Positions 1 to 12,100 of a stretch of 64,000 bases of DNA are shown here, piece by piece. Position 1 is the stretch's first letter. Each line of letters starts with the position of its first letter. Under the pieces are notes generated by a model, which was given only the letters and a program-made list of their open reading frames with translations, made no database searches and had not been told where the DNA came from. Source of the DNA: Hyaloscypha bicolor E (Eukaryota > Ascomycota > Leotiomycetes > Helotiales > Hyaloscyphaceae); NCBI RefSeq assembly GCF_002865645.1, contig NW_020194517.1, forward strand, positions 62,001 through 126,000. Reading direction: 5' to 3'. The translations under genes were made by a program, and so were the position numbers.

Positions 1-1592
1 ATATTCTTATTCTTAATCTCATTAATAAACCGGGAGTTAAAAATATATACCTCTTTTAGTATCTAAGATCTAGAAATAACTTTAAATATACCCTTTTCTA
101 GAAGACTAGTAACTTTAACTTAACGGGAATTCTTATATAATTTATTATTCTATAGAAATACCGTAATATCTGAGGTCTTATAAGGGCATCCTTTATTATA
201 CTTTAGTAAAATAATAGGAGGAATTATACCCGTATTACCTTTAGTCTTATTATTAGATTTGGAAATAGGTTCAGGTTCGGAGTTATTAGTAATAACCTTA
301 ATATTCTCTATATAAAAGAGCTTTACGGAAATTAAACGGAAAATAGTATTACTATATAATAGAGCTAGTATATAGTTCTCTCTATTAATAGCTACTAGCT
401 TATATAGTCTATCCTAACTACTAGATTATTTGGTATTCTCTTTATACTAAATAAGAATATTCGAATTCAGGAGTAGTTTATAAATATTAGTAGTACTAGA
501 ACTATTTCAGGTATTTAAAGTATTCGTAATTTAATATCTAGCTTAAAGCTTCTGAATTTCTATTATTACTTTCTTAAGTACCGCTAATTACTATAATATA
601 ATAGGTAATAAGATATTATATTTAGTTATTTGAGATAAAGTACTATAAACCAAAAGAATTAGAATAATACTATTAGATTCTATAAAGTTATTAATAGCCT
701 TAAAAGCTATTTAAAATATAGTATCCTTATTAATTCCGTTAATTTTAGTTATAATAATAAGATAGGTATATTAGATTAGGCTATAATAGTATTTTATAAT
801 TCCGATAAAATTATAAGCTTTTACGGGAATAATCTTAACCTTAGTTCCTATAGTATTTGCAAGCTAAGTAAACTTCTTATTAGTAAACTACTTTCTAGTA
901 TTTACTATAATCTAATTAGGAGAGCCTAAATAGTTATTAATCTAGTATTACTTAAATATATCTCAAATATATATTATACTAATATTCTAGAGCTATTAGC
1001 TGGCTTAATATCGAGTACCTTTATTAATAATATAAAATATAGGCTTACCGGAAATATAGAAAATATTAATAATAATAGAATAATTAAAGCTAATATTATC
1101 TTTTAGATTAAACTTGAATTATTTAGATAATTAGCTATATTTCTAATATTACTTATAGTACTTTATAAGATACTTAAGGGCTTTTATATTAATATTATAG
1201 CCTGCTTATTCTAATATATTTCGGAGCTTACTAATAGATAAATAACTAAAATAATAGTATAGATATTATAATTTGACCTTTATAAGAAAGCAGGAATTAT
1301 AAATAAAGAATTCGAAAATAAAGCCTTATAATATAGTATTCTAAAGCAAGAAAGAATATTTGAAATATTATATTATAAATATATATTTTCTAGTAAAAGT
1401 AATAAAATAATTAGTAAGATTATTAAAATAGATTTCTAGCTTATTTATATTAGCTAAGCTAAATAAAAATAGAGTTTTTAAAAATATAATATGGAATTAT
1501 ACTTGCCTAATTAGTATACTTACTATTATAGATCTAATAGAAGATATAGATTTAATACTAAACTAGATATTAATTTGATTTTTAGTAGTTTT
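1..1592 (-). mobile_element. Copia-like retrotransposon fragment (copy C), RIP-degraded
   Basis: This stretch aligns by eye, nearly base for base, with about 20,640-22,230, and its first part also with about 18,120-18,758. It is therefore a third copy of the element described at 18,761-25,182. It enters the window already inside the element and stops where the Gypsy LTR begins at 1,593. No reading frame survives. It keeps more G and C than the other two copies, so it is less mutated or younger. The Copia assignment is inherited from a zinc-finger-like stretch in the 18,761-25,182 copy and is tentative; membership of the same repeat family is solid. Confidence 0.6.
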
Positions 1593-1830
1593 TATTACGA
1601 GTATGGTATTTAGGGCTTGGAAAGTAAGATAGAAGGTCCCTTATAAAGATAATTCAAAGCTAAGGAAGAGAAAACTAGAATATAAGAGGCTGCAAGGAAG
1701 TATATATATCCTATAATATACTAGTCCTAAAGGAGCTAGCCTTCTAAATATCTCTAGTATATTCCAAGTATATTTCTCTAGTAAGGCGGCCGTATTATAT
1801 ATGCCTAGGAGGTATCTGGGAATTGTAATA
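1593..1830 (-). repeat. 3' LTR of the Gypsy element
   Basis: This 238-bp repeat matches 13,962-14,199 with differences that are almost all C/T or G/A. Both copies begin TATTAC on the plus strand; this copy ends GTAATA and the other ends ATAATA. That is what a canonical TGTTAC...GTAACA LTR becomes after C-to-T mutation at its ends. On the minus strand it is directly preceded by a purine-rich tract (plus strand about 1,834-1,845, ttcttctccttt), as expected of a polypurine tract priming plus-strand DNA synthesis. Confidence 0.8.
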
Positions 1831-1833
1831 TTA

Positions 1834-4800
1834 TTCTTCTCCTTTATAATAAGCTTGTTCCCGAGCTTTGTATAAGCCGTTAATCTATCCAATTTCGTAC
1901 TATACTTCTTCCCAAAGTGAAACTAGTATCTCGGATATAGATATTATATATGAAAGGCCGGTATCTTTACTATATAACCTAGGAGGATTTATTATTATTT
2001 CCGTATAGTTCTGGACTAGTATTATTTTTTATATAGTCTAGCTAGTATTACAGGTTTTATAGAGGTCCTGATATATTATTATTATTATTATAGAAACTTT
2101 ATAAAACCAGGGGGCTATTACTTAGTACCGAAGCTAGATACTATACTAGATCTTTATCCTAACTAACTTACTAAATTCTATACTTTAGCCTATTTCTTAC
2201 TAGCTTAACTATAATAACCCGTTTAATACCGTATTCTTATTTACTATTCTCTAGTATTAATAGGGGCGGTTCCGGGTTTACTTAATCTAGTAAAGGATTC
2301 TGGGGGTCTTTTCGTAGCTTCTTTATATAGAAAACTGGATATATCTTTATAGCTTCTGGCAGTTTTAGAAAGAATAAATAGCTATACTATTTTAGAATCT
2401 CAAATGGGTTCTCTATTTAGTTCTCTAGCTTCCGGCTCGGATAATCGGATTTCTAGTACTTTATAGTAACCTATATTTTATTTCCTATTTTGAAATTAAT
2501 CGAACGGCGGTATTTATTAGCTTATACTATATATTATTCCTATATTTACTTTATATGGCTTTAAGTAAGTTACTATGATTTATGTAATTAATTTACTAAT
2601 ACTTTAGCTTTATTCCTATTTAGCTTCTTTTTGAGTAAATTAGCTTTAATAGGAAAGTTCTAGTCCAGAGAGATATAAGGCTTATAGCTCTTTTTAGTTA
2701 TAAATAGGGACTAGCTAATAGTTTCGTATTAAAGAGAGGCTTATTAATAATCGATTATAGTAATTCATTTATTCTAGTTATCCTAATAGTAGTTAATATA
2801 CGGGTATAATCTCTAATTAAAATACTAATTAATAATCTCTGTTTATCTATTTATTTAGAAATAATTAGCTATAGAGAGCTTGAGCTTTATATTAATTCTT
2901 ATATAGAATTTGCTCTAAAAATCGAATATAAATTAGAGTTCCCGATCTAATATAATTATTTCTGGAATACCTACTTAATATACTATATAGAGTAAAAACA
3001 GAGGCACTAGCTACTTGGCTATAATTATATCTTATACGGAAATTATAATTAGGTACTTGGATAAGTGATCTATAAATATAGTAATTATATTATGGCCCGA
3101 TTTGCTTTCTGGATAGCTCTTAAAGTCTATAGTAATATACTACTAGGGGTAATTAGGAACTAGAAGGGAATAAAGCAAATCAGGCTTTTTATCTCTAGGT
3201 ATATATAATCTCCTATAAGTATAATAATTACTATAGTATTAATTAATATCCTTACCTATAGATAGCTAGTAATATTACTTCTTTAATAGCTATTAGAGCT
3301 TTATATATCTAGGATATCTAGAAAGGGGTTTATTATATATTTTATAGATTAGGGCAGTTTATAAAAGTAGTCCGGAAGTTATTTTGTCCTTTATAATATA
3401 GAGTTTTCTATAATATAAAAGGAGGCCGTCTTATAGTATTCAGATATTACTTTTGGCTTAGACTATTATATATGGCTCCTCTAGATCCGGTAATATACGA
3501 TTATCTTATAGGATCTTATCTATAAGTTATAAACTACTATACTCGGCAGGAGCCTCTAATAGTACTTCTATAGGAGTTACTATAGCAGAGTCTACTAGTA
3601 AAGCTTCTAAGAAAATACCTTTTTCCAGGGGAATTATACCTCTAATAGGGATATTCTTCTCCGGAAAATCTTTAGTATATGCTTGGTTTTCAGGGCCGAA
3701 TTCCGGATTAAGTAAGCCGATTTTATAGAATATTATTATAAGCTATAAATTATAGATAATCTCTAGATTAATCTTATCTTTGGAGAGAAGTACTTGAGTT
3801 TATAGCTTCTCCTTAATCTGGCCCTAAATATCTACTTTATCTTATCTTTATAATAAAGTATCTGCTTACTCGTTTGATTTTCCAGAATAATATATAAGCT
3901 TGAAGTAATAATAGAATAAGAGCTTAGCCTATCTAGTTTATTAAAAAGAGAACTTCTTAGTAGTTATAAAATACTTCAAGATATAGTAATTAGAATAGAC
4001 CTTAAAAAGAGTATCCTAAAGGCCTTCTAGCTTAGCTCTCTATTTTTCTAGTACTTAAACTATAGCAAATATCTCCTTATTATATATATTATAATTAAGC
4101 TTTATTAGGAGTATAGTTTTGGAAAAATAAGCTATAGGATACTAAAGGCCTGTTTCTGGGTCTTATTAAAAGAGTAGGCTAGTAACTACTTCTTTAGATA
4201 TATCTATTTCTATTATTATAAATAGATCTGGATTATAGTATTATAAAACTGGAATAGAAATCATAGCTTCCTTTAGGTAAGTAAAAGCCTCTTAGTATTA
4301 TTCGGACTATTTAAAGAGAATACTCTTTTTTATAAATAAGATAAAAAATCTAGTAATTCATCTATACTCTCTAATAAAGTATCTATAAAAGTTATAGAAG
4401 CTAAGGAAGAACTAAATGCCCTTAATTATCTTTGGGAATTACTAGTTATATATTATTTCGACTTTATTAGGATCTACTTTAATACCAGATATAGAAATAA
4501 TAAAGCCCAAGTACTTTATATATATAACTTTGAATTCCGATTTCTTAATATTTATTTAGAGGCCAGTAAGATATAAGCGGTCTAGTACTTTTCGTATATA
4601 TTATTTATATTTTACTAGGTTCTCTAAATAAATAAGAATATTATTAAGATATATTATATAAAAGTTATCCAGATACTTAAAGAGTATATTATTTATATAG
4701 TATTAATATATAGCCGGGCTATTTATAAGGCCTTTCTAGAGAATATTATATTTATATATTCTATAGTAAGTACGGAACGTTATTAGCTCCTGAGAGTCCG

Positions 4801-6595
4801 GATTTATAGCTATATAATAGAAAGCTTAGCGGATATCTAATTTGGTATAGATCTTAGCCTTAGATAATTAATTTAAAGTCTTATTAATAAGGGAAAAGGG
4901 ATATTAATTCTTCCGGATAATATTATTTAGGCGGCAGAAATTAATATAGAAGTATAAACCTCCGTTTACTTTTTTTATAAAAAGAACTAGTAAAGTAAAG
5001 GGAGCCTAACTAGCTTTAATAAAACCCTTAGCCAGATTATCTTTTAAGAAATACTTAATTTCTAGAAGCTCTTGAGTAAACTATTACCGGAGGAATTAAT
5101 ATCTAATACTCTCGGTTCCCTTTAGGCCTTTAATCTAAATCTTATAATTATATAGTCTATAGGAAGGAAGAGTATTAGATTTCTTTTTAGAGAAAATAGA
5201 GGCATATTTCTTGAATTCCGAGAGTAATATTTTCTATAATTACTAAAGCTCTATTTCTCCCGGTTATTAATTCTCTGGGCCAGAGATAGCTTCTTTTTTT
5301 CGAGCTTTAAGCTCTTTATTAATCTTATAAATAGAGATTCGACTAATAATATTATCTTCTTTCTTGGCTATATAGTTAAATACTATAGAGATAAGAATAG
5401 CTAGGTCTAATATTTGCTCTTTATTAAGGACCTTTTCTTACTTCTTTAGCTTTTGCTTGGGTATTATATCTTAATTAGGTTATAAAAGCTCCTTTTTTAT
5501 AGTCTTATATAATTTCCTCTAATTAGTCCGAAAAAAGGAAAACTGCTTTAGAATAAAAGATTTCCAGAAATAGCTTATAATAGAATCTCATTAATTAGTA
5601 TTTTTTTAATACTTCTTATTAGGTTATTTCTCTAGCTATTACTATAAAGTACTAATAATATAACCGAATTATATAGATTTAGGCTTATTCTTTAGCTATA
5701 TAAGCCTATATCTTCTATAGTTAACCAGAATATTAATATATACTATCTATTTTCTATTAAGGATAGTATTATAATTTTTAAGGTTTAGGATAATTATAGA
5801 TATATTAATACTTTATTTATTAATTAGAAGTAAGACTTCTATATATTTCTTAGCAGATTTAGCTAGCTTTCCGTTAAAACCGTATATAATATAGGGTAAG
5901 AGAAGGGATTATAGTTCTATTTCCAAGAATTACTCTATAAGTTAAGTAAGCTTTATATTAATAAAAGTATAACTATTAGCTCTAGTATTAATAAGAGAAG
6001 AAGACTTAATTCCTAATCTATTTATACTAATAGTATAGGGTATTATAAGAATATCTCCTCTTATTAGACAAGTCAAGTTAATCTCTACTAAATTCATACT
6101 ATAAGCCCCTAAAATAGAAACTTTCTTTAGGGGTATTTGTTTCCCGGTTCTATACCAGAATTAGAGCTCGAATTCTCTAAATACTTTACTAGAATAGTAT
6201 ATTCTGGTAGAATAGGAACTAAGTCCGGCTCGATTCTAGAAAGAGCTACCTTAGTTTCCTTACTATATAGAACCGGATAGTATCTAATATAGTAGCCGAA
6301 CTTATTATAGTTATAATATTTAATAATTGAGAGATTCTCGGTTTTTATAGGATATTACTTATACTTATAAGGGGGTATATACTTAATAAGAGTAGTTAAT
6401 ATGGGCTTCTTGGGCTCTTCCTTAAAAATATATAAGAGTATAGTACTAGAAGTAAATTTGGCTAGAATAGCTCTTGCTTTTTTATATTCCTTAGTCTTCT
6501 TATATATAGCCTTAATCTGCTAATTATTAGTAGTATAATACTAAGTAAAGCAAGTAGTATTAATAGAAGAATTATTATAGTATATATATACTAAC
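1834..6595 (-). pseudogene. Gypsy gag end and pol (protease, RT, RNase H, integrase, chromodomain-like tail), RIP-killed
   Basis: No open frame survives, but minus-strand translation shows recognisable ghosts in the right order. Near 6,290-6,320 there is a CCHC zinc knuckle whose Cys and His codons now read Tyr. Near 5,960-5,990 a protease active site follows the DTGA pattern with Asp and Gly replaced (NTRA). Near 4,625-4,660 the RT box reads YLNNILIY, where active elements have YLDDILIY. Near 2,080-2,220 a chromodomain-like tail with a WYPAS-type motif is legible, its Trp codons now stops. Each change is a C-to-T/G-to-A transition. I did not locate integrase motifs individually; the region between RT and the tail should hold RNase H and integrase. 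Confidence 0.65.
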
Positions 6596-6608
6596 TCCTG
6601 GAGCTTTA
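6596..6608. repeat. Target-site duplication of the LINE, 3' side
   Basis: The 13 bases TCCTGGAGCTTTA are identical to 12,586-12,598. The bases just outside the repeat differ (c versus g before, t versus g after), so the repeat is exactly 13 bp. It sits directly next to the T-rich tract that is the A-tail of the minus-strand LINE. Confidence 0.9.
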
Positions 6609-6779
6609 TTTTTATTTTTATTTTTTTTATTTTTTCCTTTTAACGTACTTTATTAGTTTAGAACTATATAGCACGGCCAGCTAAGCTAGCGTGTGTTTTA
6701 GTAGCTAATATACAGGCCCAAATTCCAATATAGGTGTAATAAATGGTTGGGGACGTACCCCTGGAACAAAAACTTAAGG

Positions 6780-6960
6780 AAATAAAGAAATTCTCCCCTA
6801 TTTCCCTATTTCCCTTTTCCTTTTTCCCTATTCCCCCTTTCCTATTTCCTCCCCTATTTCCTCCCCTATTCCTCCCTATTTCCTCCCCTATTTCCTCCCC
6901 TATTTCCTCTCCTATTTCCCCCCCTATTTCCACTACTTCCACCTCTTCCACTTCCACGCT
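6780..6960. repeat. Polypyrimidine simple repeat in the LINE 3' region
   Basis: The plus strand is a nearly pure C/T stretch built from irregular units of about 10-13 bases such as ctatttcctcccc. It causes overlapping low-complexity open frames on both strands (about 6,664-7,077 minus, rich in Gly, Glu, Asn and Arg; 6,743-7,213 plus, rich in Pro, Ser, Phe and Ile), which I do not regard as genes. It lies between RNase H and the A-tail, so it belongs to the 3' untranslated part of the element. Confidence 0.7.
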
Positions 6961-7242
6961 TCGCTCAATATACCATTTTCTTGTATATATACTAGTTTCT
7001 TTTAAGAATACTAGTATATTTGATATCCCAATTTCCGTATATAATAGTAACCGTAGGTTAAAAGCACTAGCTTCCAAGCTCCCTTTGAATAGACTAAATA
7101 GTCTAAAACGTTCCTCTCTATATAGTATACAATATAGAAGAAGGTGCTTTGTATTCTCAGTTTTGCCACATTTGTATTTATTATTAGACGCTATTTTTAG
7201 CCTATATAAATAGGACTTTAAATATCCGTAGCCTAGCTTTAG

Positions 7243-8091
7243 CTAGAAGAAGGCACTAGCTATAGGCCTAAGTATTCCTATAGGTAGGTTTATTTTTCTG
7301 GTTACTTTCCACGGATATATATTACTATATGATTCTAGCTGGGTTTTCGGTTTAGTATAAGATTCTAAAAGTAGTCTATACTCTAGTTTCTTAACTTTAT
7401 TAATTTCGACCCCTAGGAAAGCAAAGAAGGTTTTTACTAATTCAGGTTCTAATATAGGAGAAGTAGTGCCTAGCTTAGCTAGCTCGTCAGCTTCTTCGTT
7501 CCCTATTATATCTGTGTGCCCTGGAACCCAGATTAGTTCTATATTAGCTCCTTTAGCTTTAAGGGCCTTAGTAGCTAATATAGCTCTAATCTGTTGGCTT
7601 TGGCCAGGTTTATCAGACGGAGTTTTTAATCTTAGTAAACCAGCTTGGTTATCTGTATAGATATTAAAAAGCTCCCCTCTCTTTGCTTTACTACTAGCAT
7701 ATTCAATAGCCCTAGTAACGCCTTCTAGTTCTCCGTTATAGACTATAGCACTAGCTCCTATATTCTGGCTTTCTCTATATTTAGCTACGACCGGAATATA
7801 AGGAGTTTCGTGACTATAAACTGCGAGCCCTAGGCCTACTCCGATTCCTTTTTCAGTCTGAGATCCGTCTATATATATAGATAGTACGGAGCTATTATTA
7901 TATAAAGTCTTTAGATAGAAATTATATAATATAGCAGTCTCTTTCTTTAGCTGTTTTGATATAGTAATTTTATAAGGTACTTCTCTGTTCCAGGAAGTAA
8001 AGTAAAAGTGTCTTATAGTCTCTAGATCTCTAGGGTCTACTAGATTACTAATAGAATCCACTATAGTTTCTATTTGAGACTTTTTAGCCAA
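7243..8091 (-). pseudogene. RNase H domain of the LINE, open but detached from RT
   Basis: This is the best-preserved frame in the transposon block, about 280 codons without a stop. It has the RNase H catalytic layout: Asp in YIDGSQ (about residue 74), Glu in YNGELEGV (about 118), Asp in YTDNQAGL (about 146), and the C-terminal WVPGHTDIIGNEEAD motif with its His and Asp (about 188-202). In Tad-type LINEs this domain is the C-terminal end of the EN-RT-RNase H polyprotein and removes the RNA strand after reverse transcription. Here it has no ATG of its own at the 5' side (the frame begins at a TTG codon after an upstream stop near 8,135), and an unrelated insertion separates it from RT. It is a remnant, not an independent gene. 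Confidence 0.8.
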
Positions 8092-8100
8092 GCGATCTCG

Positions 8101-8477
8101 CTTTAGACAAGTATTATATAAACTATAAAGAAGTCAGAGTGCTCATAACAGATGCTATTACATCTCTAAATCGCGCTAGAATCTTGGAAGGACATATCAT
8201 ACAGACTGCTAGATACTAATGGTGTTTTAGACTTAGTTTAAGGATTCGGCAAGGCATCATCGAGACGTCCGACCTCATGGTTTGAGGCCTTATAAGTAGG
8301 TCGGAGCTAAGCTAAGTTCGAGACCCCCTCCCCATAGGAATAATAGAGGAGACAATATATATAAAATACCTCCTAAGTTCGCTTCTCTAGGCTAAGGTTT
8401 TGATAGCCTGTACAGGCCCGAATCAATGGAGCGTTTGATTCTTCCAGTCCTTAAAAAAAAAAAAAAAAAAAAAAAAA
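8101..8477 (+). mobile_element. Probable retroposed insertion with poly(A) tail inside the LINE
   Basis: Between the RNase H and RT parts of the LINE the minus-strand coding similarity disappears and a plus-strand segment ends in 25 uninterrupted A residues (8,453-8,477). The stretch gttcgagacc near 8,315 resembles the B box of an RNA polymerase III internal promoter, which would suit a tRNA-derived SINE, but I could not identify a matching A box or a target-site duplication. The left edge is uncertain, and the bases from 8,478 to about 8,590 also fail to match LINE coding sequence. It could instead be a retrocopied transcript or the tail of another LINE. Confidence 0.4.
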
Positions 8478-8599
8478 TAAAGTTACTTTTGGAGTTAAAT
8501 TGCGGCTTATATGCGGATATGCCCGAAGGTTTCGTTTTGTTCGGGAAAAATATCCCACTCGTCTCTGAAATATTTATCATAGCGCGCCAAATAGAAATA

Positions 8600-9690
8600 G
8601 ATCCCTAGCCATTTGACTACTTTGCTAGGGGAAACTAGTTCCCTATTAGGTAGTTTTAGACTAGGCTTATTTTTGGAATTATTAAAATGAATAAGCTCAG
8701 TTTTATCTATATTAAAGCTAATAGCATTCTTTTTCCCTAAATCGACTATATCCTTTACTTCCCGTTCTAGGGTCTTTATATTCTTTTTAAGACTTTTAGA
8801 AGCGGTAGTAAGGGATATATTATCTAAATAGGATCTGAATTTAATATTTGCAGATTTAAATAAGTCTCGGATATAGATAAGAAATAGTATAGGGGATATA
8901 GGGCTCCCTTGTGGAATACCAGTAAGTATAGACCTAAATGCTTTAATATTATTATCAAAAGCTAGCCTTAATACCCGGTCGTCTAGGAATAACGATACCT
9001 ATAGAATAAGGCTAGTAGGTAGTAGTAAACTAATCATAATCTGTAATAGCCTATTCTTGGACACGTGATCGAAGGCGCCTTTGACATCTAGGAAGAGAGT
9101 ACTAGTTTTCAGCTTATAGGACTTATTTGATTCTACTTTATTTTGTAATAGTAGAGCAGTATTAATAGCTAACTTGTAGAGCCTACCTCTCATTTGAGTA
9201 TGGTGTAGTAGGTTACTAGTCTCGGCTAAATAGCTAAGTCGCCTAGCTAGTATTCTCTCAGAAACCTTCCCTAAGTAATTAAGTAGGGAAATAACTTGAT
9301 ATACTTTAGGTAGGGAATAATTTGGTTTCCCTGATTTCTTTAGAATAAAGCCAGTAGCTTGTTTCCAGACTTTAGGGTAGTATCCTTTATTAATAAATAA
9401 GGAATATAGCCTATAAAAGATGTCTGGAGAAGCTCTATAAGCGTAAACTATAATCTCTTGAGTAACTAAGTCTGGTCCAGGGGTTTTCCCTTTTATCTTA
9501 GAAGTACAGGCTTATTCTAGTTCTATTTTAGATAAAATAGGCCAGTCCCACTTTGAGCTAGGCCTATAGTCTATTAGACTAATAGGTGCTGCACTAGGAG
9601 GGAGTGGGAAAAGCACAGTTCTAAAGATATTACACTTCTCTTGGAAAGTCGATTTTAGCTCATTTGAGCTATTACTATTTAGGATACTAG
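8600..9690 (-). pseudogene. Reverse transcriptase region of the LINE, interrupted
   Basis: Minus-strand translation gives RT motifs in several short frames. 8,999-9,193 contains TLFLDVKGAFDHVSKNRLL, which is the RT palm motif carrying the first catalytic Asp. Towards the 3' side, about 8,640-8,740 reads DIVDLGKKNAISFN followed by DKTELIHF and WLGIYF, the thumb region of Tad-type RTs. Multiple stops separate these pieces, so the enzyme cannot be made. The downstream end is cut by the insertion at 8,101-8,590. Confidence 0.75.
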
Positions 9691-9697
9691 GAATAGG

Positions 9698-10790
9698 TTA
9701 ATATATAGTATCCTTAGTATATTTCATAGCTTTATAAATCGACTGGGAGTCTTTATTCTCTAAGAACTTATTCCAGTATACTAGTTTAGTGCTTTTAATA
9801 GCATTAAAATAGGTATTCTTTATATTTTGGAGTTCTTGTTTATAGAGAGTATACCCTAAAGCTTTATACTTACGGCTATAGTATAGTATTGATTTACATA
9901 AGGTTTTTAAGTCTTTATTCCACCAGGGTTTAGAATACGGACTAGTAGTAGATTTTGGAATACTATTACTAGCTGCTTCTACTATTCTATTAGTAAAGTC
10001 TTCTGCTAATAGGTCTAGTTCCTGGGTTCCAGGTATACTAGTAAGTGGAAAGGGTATATTCTCAAGGCTATTAGTAAGATAGCTTATAAATTTAGCCCAG
10101 TCCGCTTTTTTAGTATTAAATCTGACTGGATTAGAACTAGGCCTATAAGTCGACTTACTAATAGTAAATAGTACCCCAAAGTAATCTGAACCTAAGTCTG
10201 GTAGCACTTGCCAGTCTTTGATCTTAGTTACTATTCCACTAGTAGCAAAACTTAAGTCTAATACGGAAGGAATGGACATATTAGGCCTATAGAAGGTACC
10301 TTCCCCTATTTTATTTAATAGCCTTAAAGAGTGGTTCTCTATATAGCTAATTAAATAGATTGCATGAGTACTTTGAGGTTTAAGGGAATCCTACCAAGGA
10401 TAATACATATTAAAATCACCTAGTAATAGAGAGCTATCTAAGAGAGTAGTAGGTAAAATATCCTCTCTTAGTATAGTTAATATACTATTAGGGTCTTCTG
10501 AGTAAACTATATTATAGAAATTAATTAGCTGCATTTTTAGTATACCTAGACTCAAGTCTATAATTAGGCAATTAGGATTACTTAGTGAGTTTTGAGCTAG
10601 ACTAGCCTGTAGTTCGCAAGCTACGTAAACTAGAGTTCTAGGTCTCAAGGTACCGTAATTCGGGAGTATTTGGAAATAGCTAGGGTATATAATAGAACGA
10701 TATCCCCGATTAGTACTATTCCTTGCTATAATCCAGGGCTCTTGAATTACTAGGACTTTAATATCCAGTTCTATAGCCATTTGCAAGACG
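9698..10790 (-). pseudogene. APE-type endonuclease and start of the RT polyprotein, interrupted
   Basis: Two adjoining minus-strand frames (10,391-10,786 and 9,698-10,279) cover an exonuclease-endonuclease-phosphatase domain. The first has VLVIQEPW, with the metal-binding Glu, and LLLGDFNMYYPW, the GDFN box. The second has SVLDLSFAT and LPDLGSDYFGV, corresponding to the C-terminal GSDH box with His changed to Tyr, and then the linker PWWNKDLKTL that leads into RT. A stop between them and another at 9,697 break the frame. The enzyme would nick target DNA to prime reverse transcription. Confidence 0.8.
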
Positions 10791-10844
10791 TTTTCAGTAG
10801 TAGGGCTACTACGATTTATATTAATTTGTAGTACTTTAATATAG

Positions 10845-12100
10845 CTACTTATTAATAGTAATAGTAGGAGTAGTAGTAGCTTGTTTAATTACTAAGTAGA
10901 CCTCACATAGCTTAGAACTAGCTGAGTGGGTAGTACTAGAGCAGTTGGCGTATTTAGTAGTTATATAGGGGCATTTTTTATCCTTCTTTTTATAGATAGA
11001 GCAGAAATGGTTCTCTATTACGTGCTCCTTACCATATAGCAAGCACTTAGGGTCTTTTTTGCAAATAGAGTCTAAGTACCCGTACCCTGTACACTTAGTA
11101 CACTATATAGTACTAGAGATAGTATGGTATTTTACTACTTTAGCAGAGATTCCGGCTATAAGGAGTCTGTTTTTAATAGCTCTATTAGCTTGAATCTCGG
11201 TAGGGAATACTACTACTACTAAACCGGCTCACTAGAGGCCTGAGTCTCTCTTTTCCTTAGAAGTAGCCTAATAGGGCTGGCCAATAGGCTCTAGACCCTT
11301 ATTAAAGGTCTTGATCTTTTCTAGGACTAAGTCTATTTCTTCGGATATATCGAAATCACGAATAGGTAGACCGTAGATAATAACTTTATACCAGGGCTCT
11401 CCTTTTTATATACTTTTTACTAAGGGAAGCACCCCCTTTATAGTAGCTTCGTTTTGAACCAAAAAGTCAGAGTTGAACTCAGGGGTAGTATTAACTATAA
11501 TATTACCCTTTGAGGAAAGAGAGACTATAGAGATTACTAGTCCCTTAATTCCCTTAGTACGGAAAGCATTATTAAGCAAATTGCAGACGGAAATAGCTGA
11601 AAACAAGCTAGCCTGCTCTATATGAGCTAGTAGGAAGGTGCTTTTCCTAGAGAGGGCTATAGATTTTGTACTAGTATCACGGGCACTAGAACCACTAGGT
11701 GGTTTCTTAGTATTACGAGCACTACCGCCACTAGTAAGTATACTAGGGCCTTTTCCTCCCTGATTTTTGGACTTAGTATATAATACTATAGTCCAGTCCT
11801 TTTCCGAGTATAGTAGTTCTTGAGTAGCGATTTTAGCCCAAGTAGGCTTTCCGGAGGTAGTTTTAGCTTGAATAGCTTGAGTATCTGGTTTAGCTTGAGT
11901 TCTTGCTTGAATTTCGATCCGTTTAGTAGCATTTTCGAGGTTTGCTACTTGGGAGGCTAGTAAAGTACTAGTATGGCGGATACGGCCGAATTCAGTATAT
12001 TCTCTGAAGATTTCTACTAGATCTAGTAGTCGAGATTGCTGGTCATGTAACGGAGTAATAGTAATAGCTTTGACTATTAAGTCCCGGGCTTGACCAAATC
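10845..12100 (-). pseudogene. LINE ORF1 (gag-like), interrupted
   Basis: Minus-strand frames at 10,845-11,042 and 11,406-11,606 are fragments of a gag-like ORF1. The 3' piece carries Cys and His residues with zinc-knuckle spacing (CPYITTKYANCSSTTHS, then a further Cys), as in ORF1 of Tad-like LINEs, which binds the element RNA. About 11,640-12,050 is Ser/Thr/Ala-rich low-complexity coding sequence in pieces. I place the 5' end of the open part near 12,100; further 5' is GC-rich leader. Confidence 0.6.

Noticed and set aside
1641..1892. 83-codon minus-strand frame (and its counterpart at 14,010-14,195)
   Set aside because: Both are LTR sequence of the Gypsy element; the similarity between them is LTR identity, not a duplicated gene.
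6743..7213. 156-codon plus-strand frame rich in Pro/Ser/Phe
   Set aside because: Opened by a polypyrimidine simple repeat inside the LINE 3' region; no independent coding evidence.
8300..8340. A tRNA gene suggested by the B-box-like gttcgagacc
   Set aside because: No cloverleaf, no acceptor stem and no convincing A box could be drawn; kept only as weak support for a SINE-like insertion.
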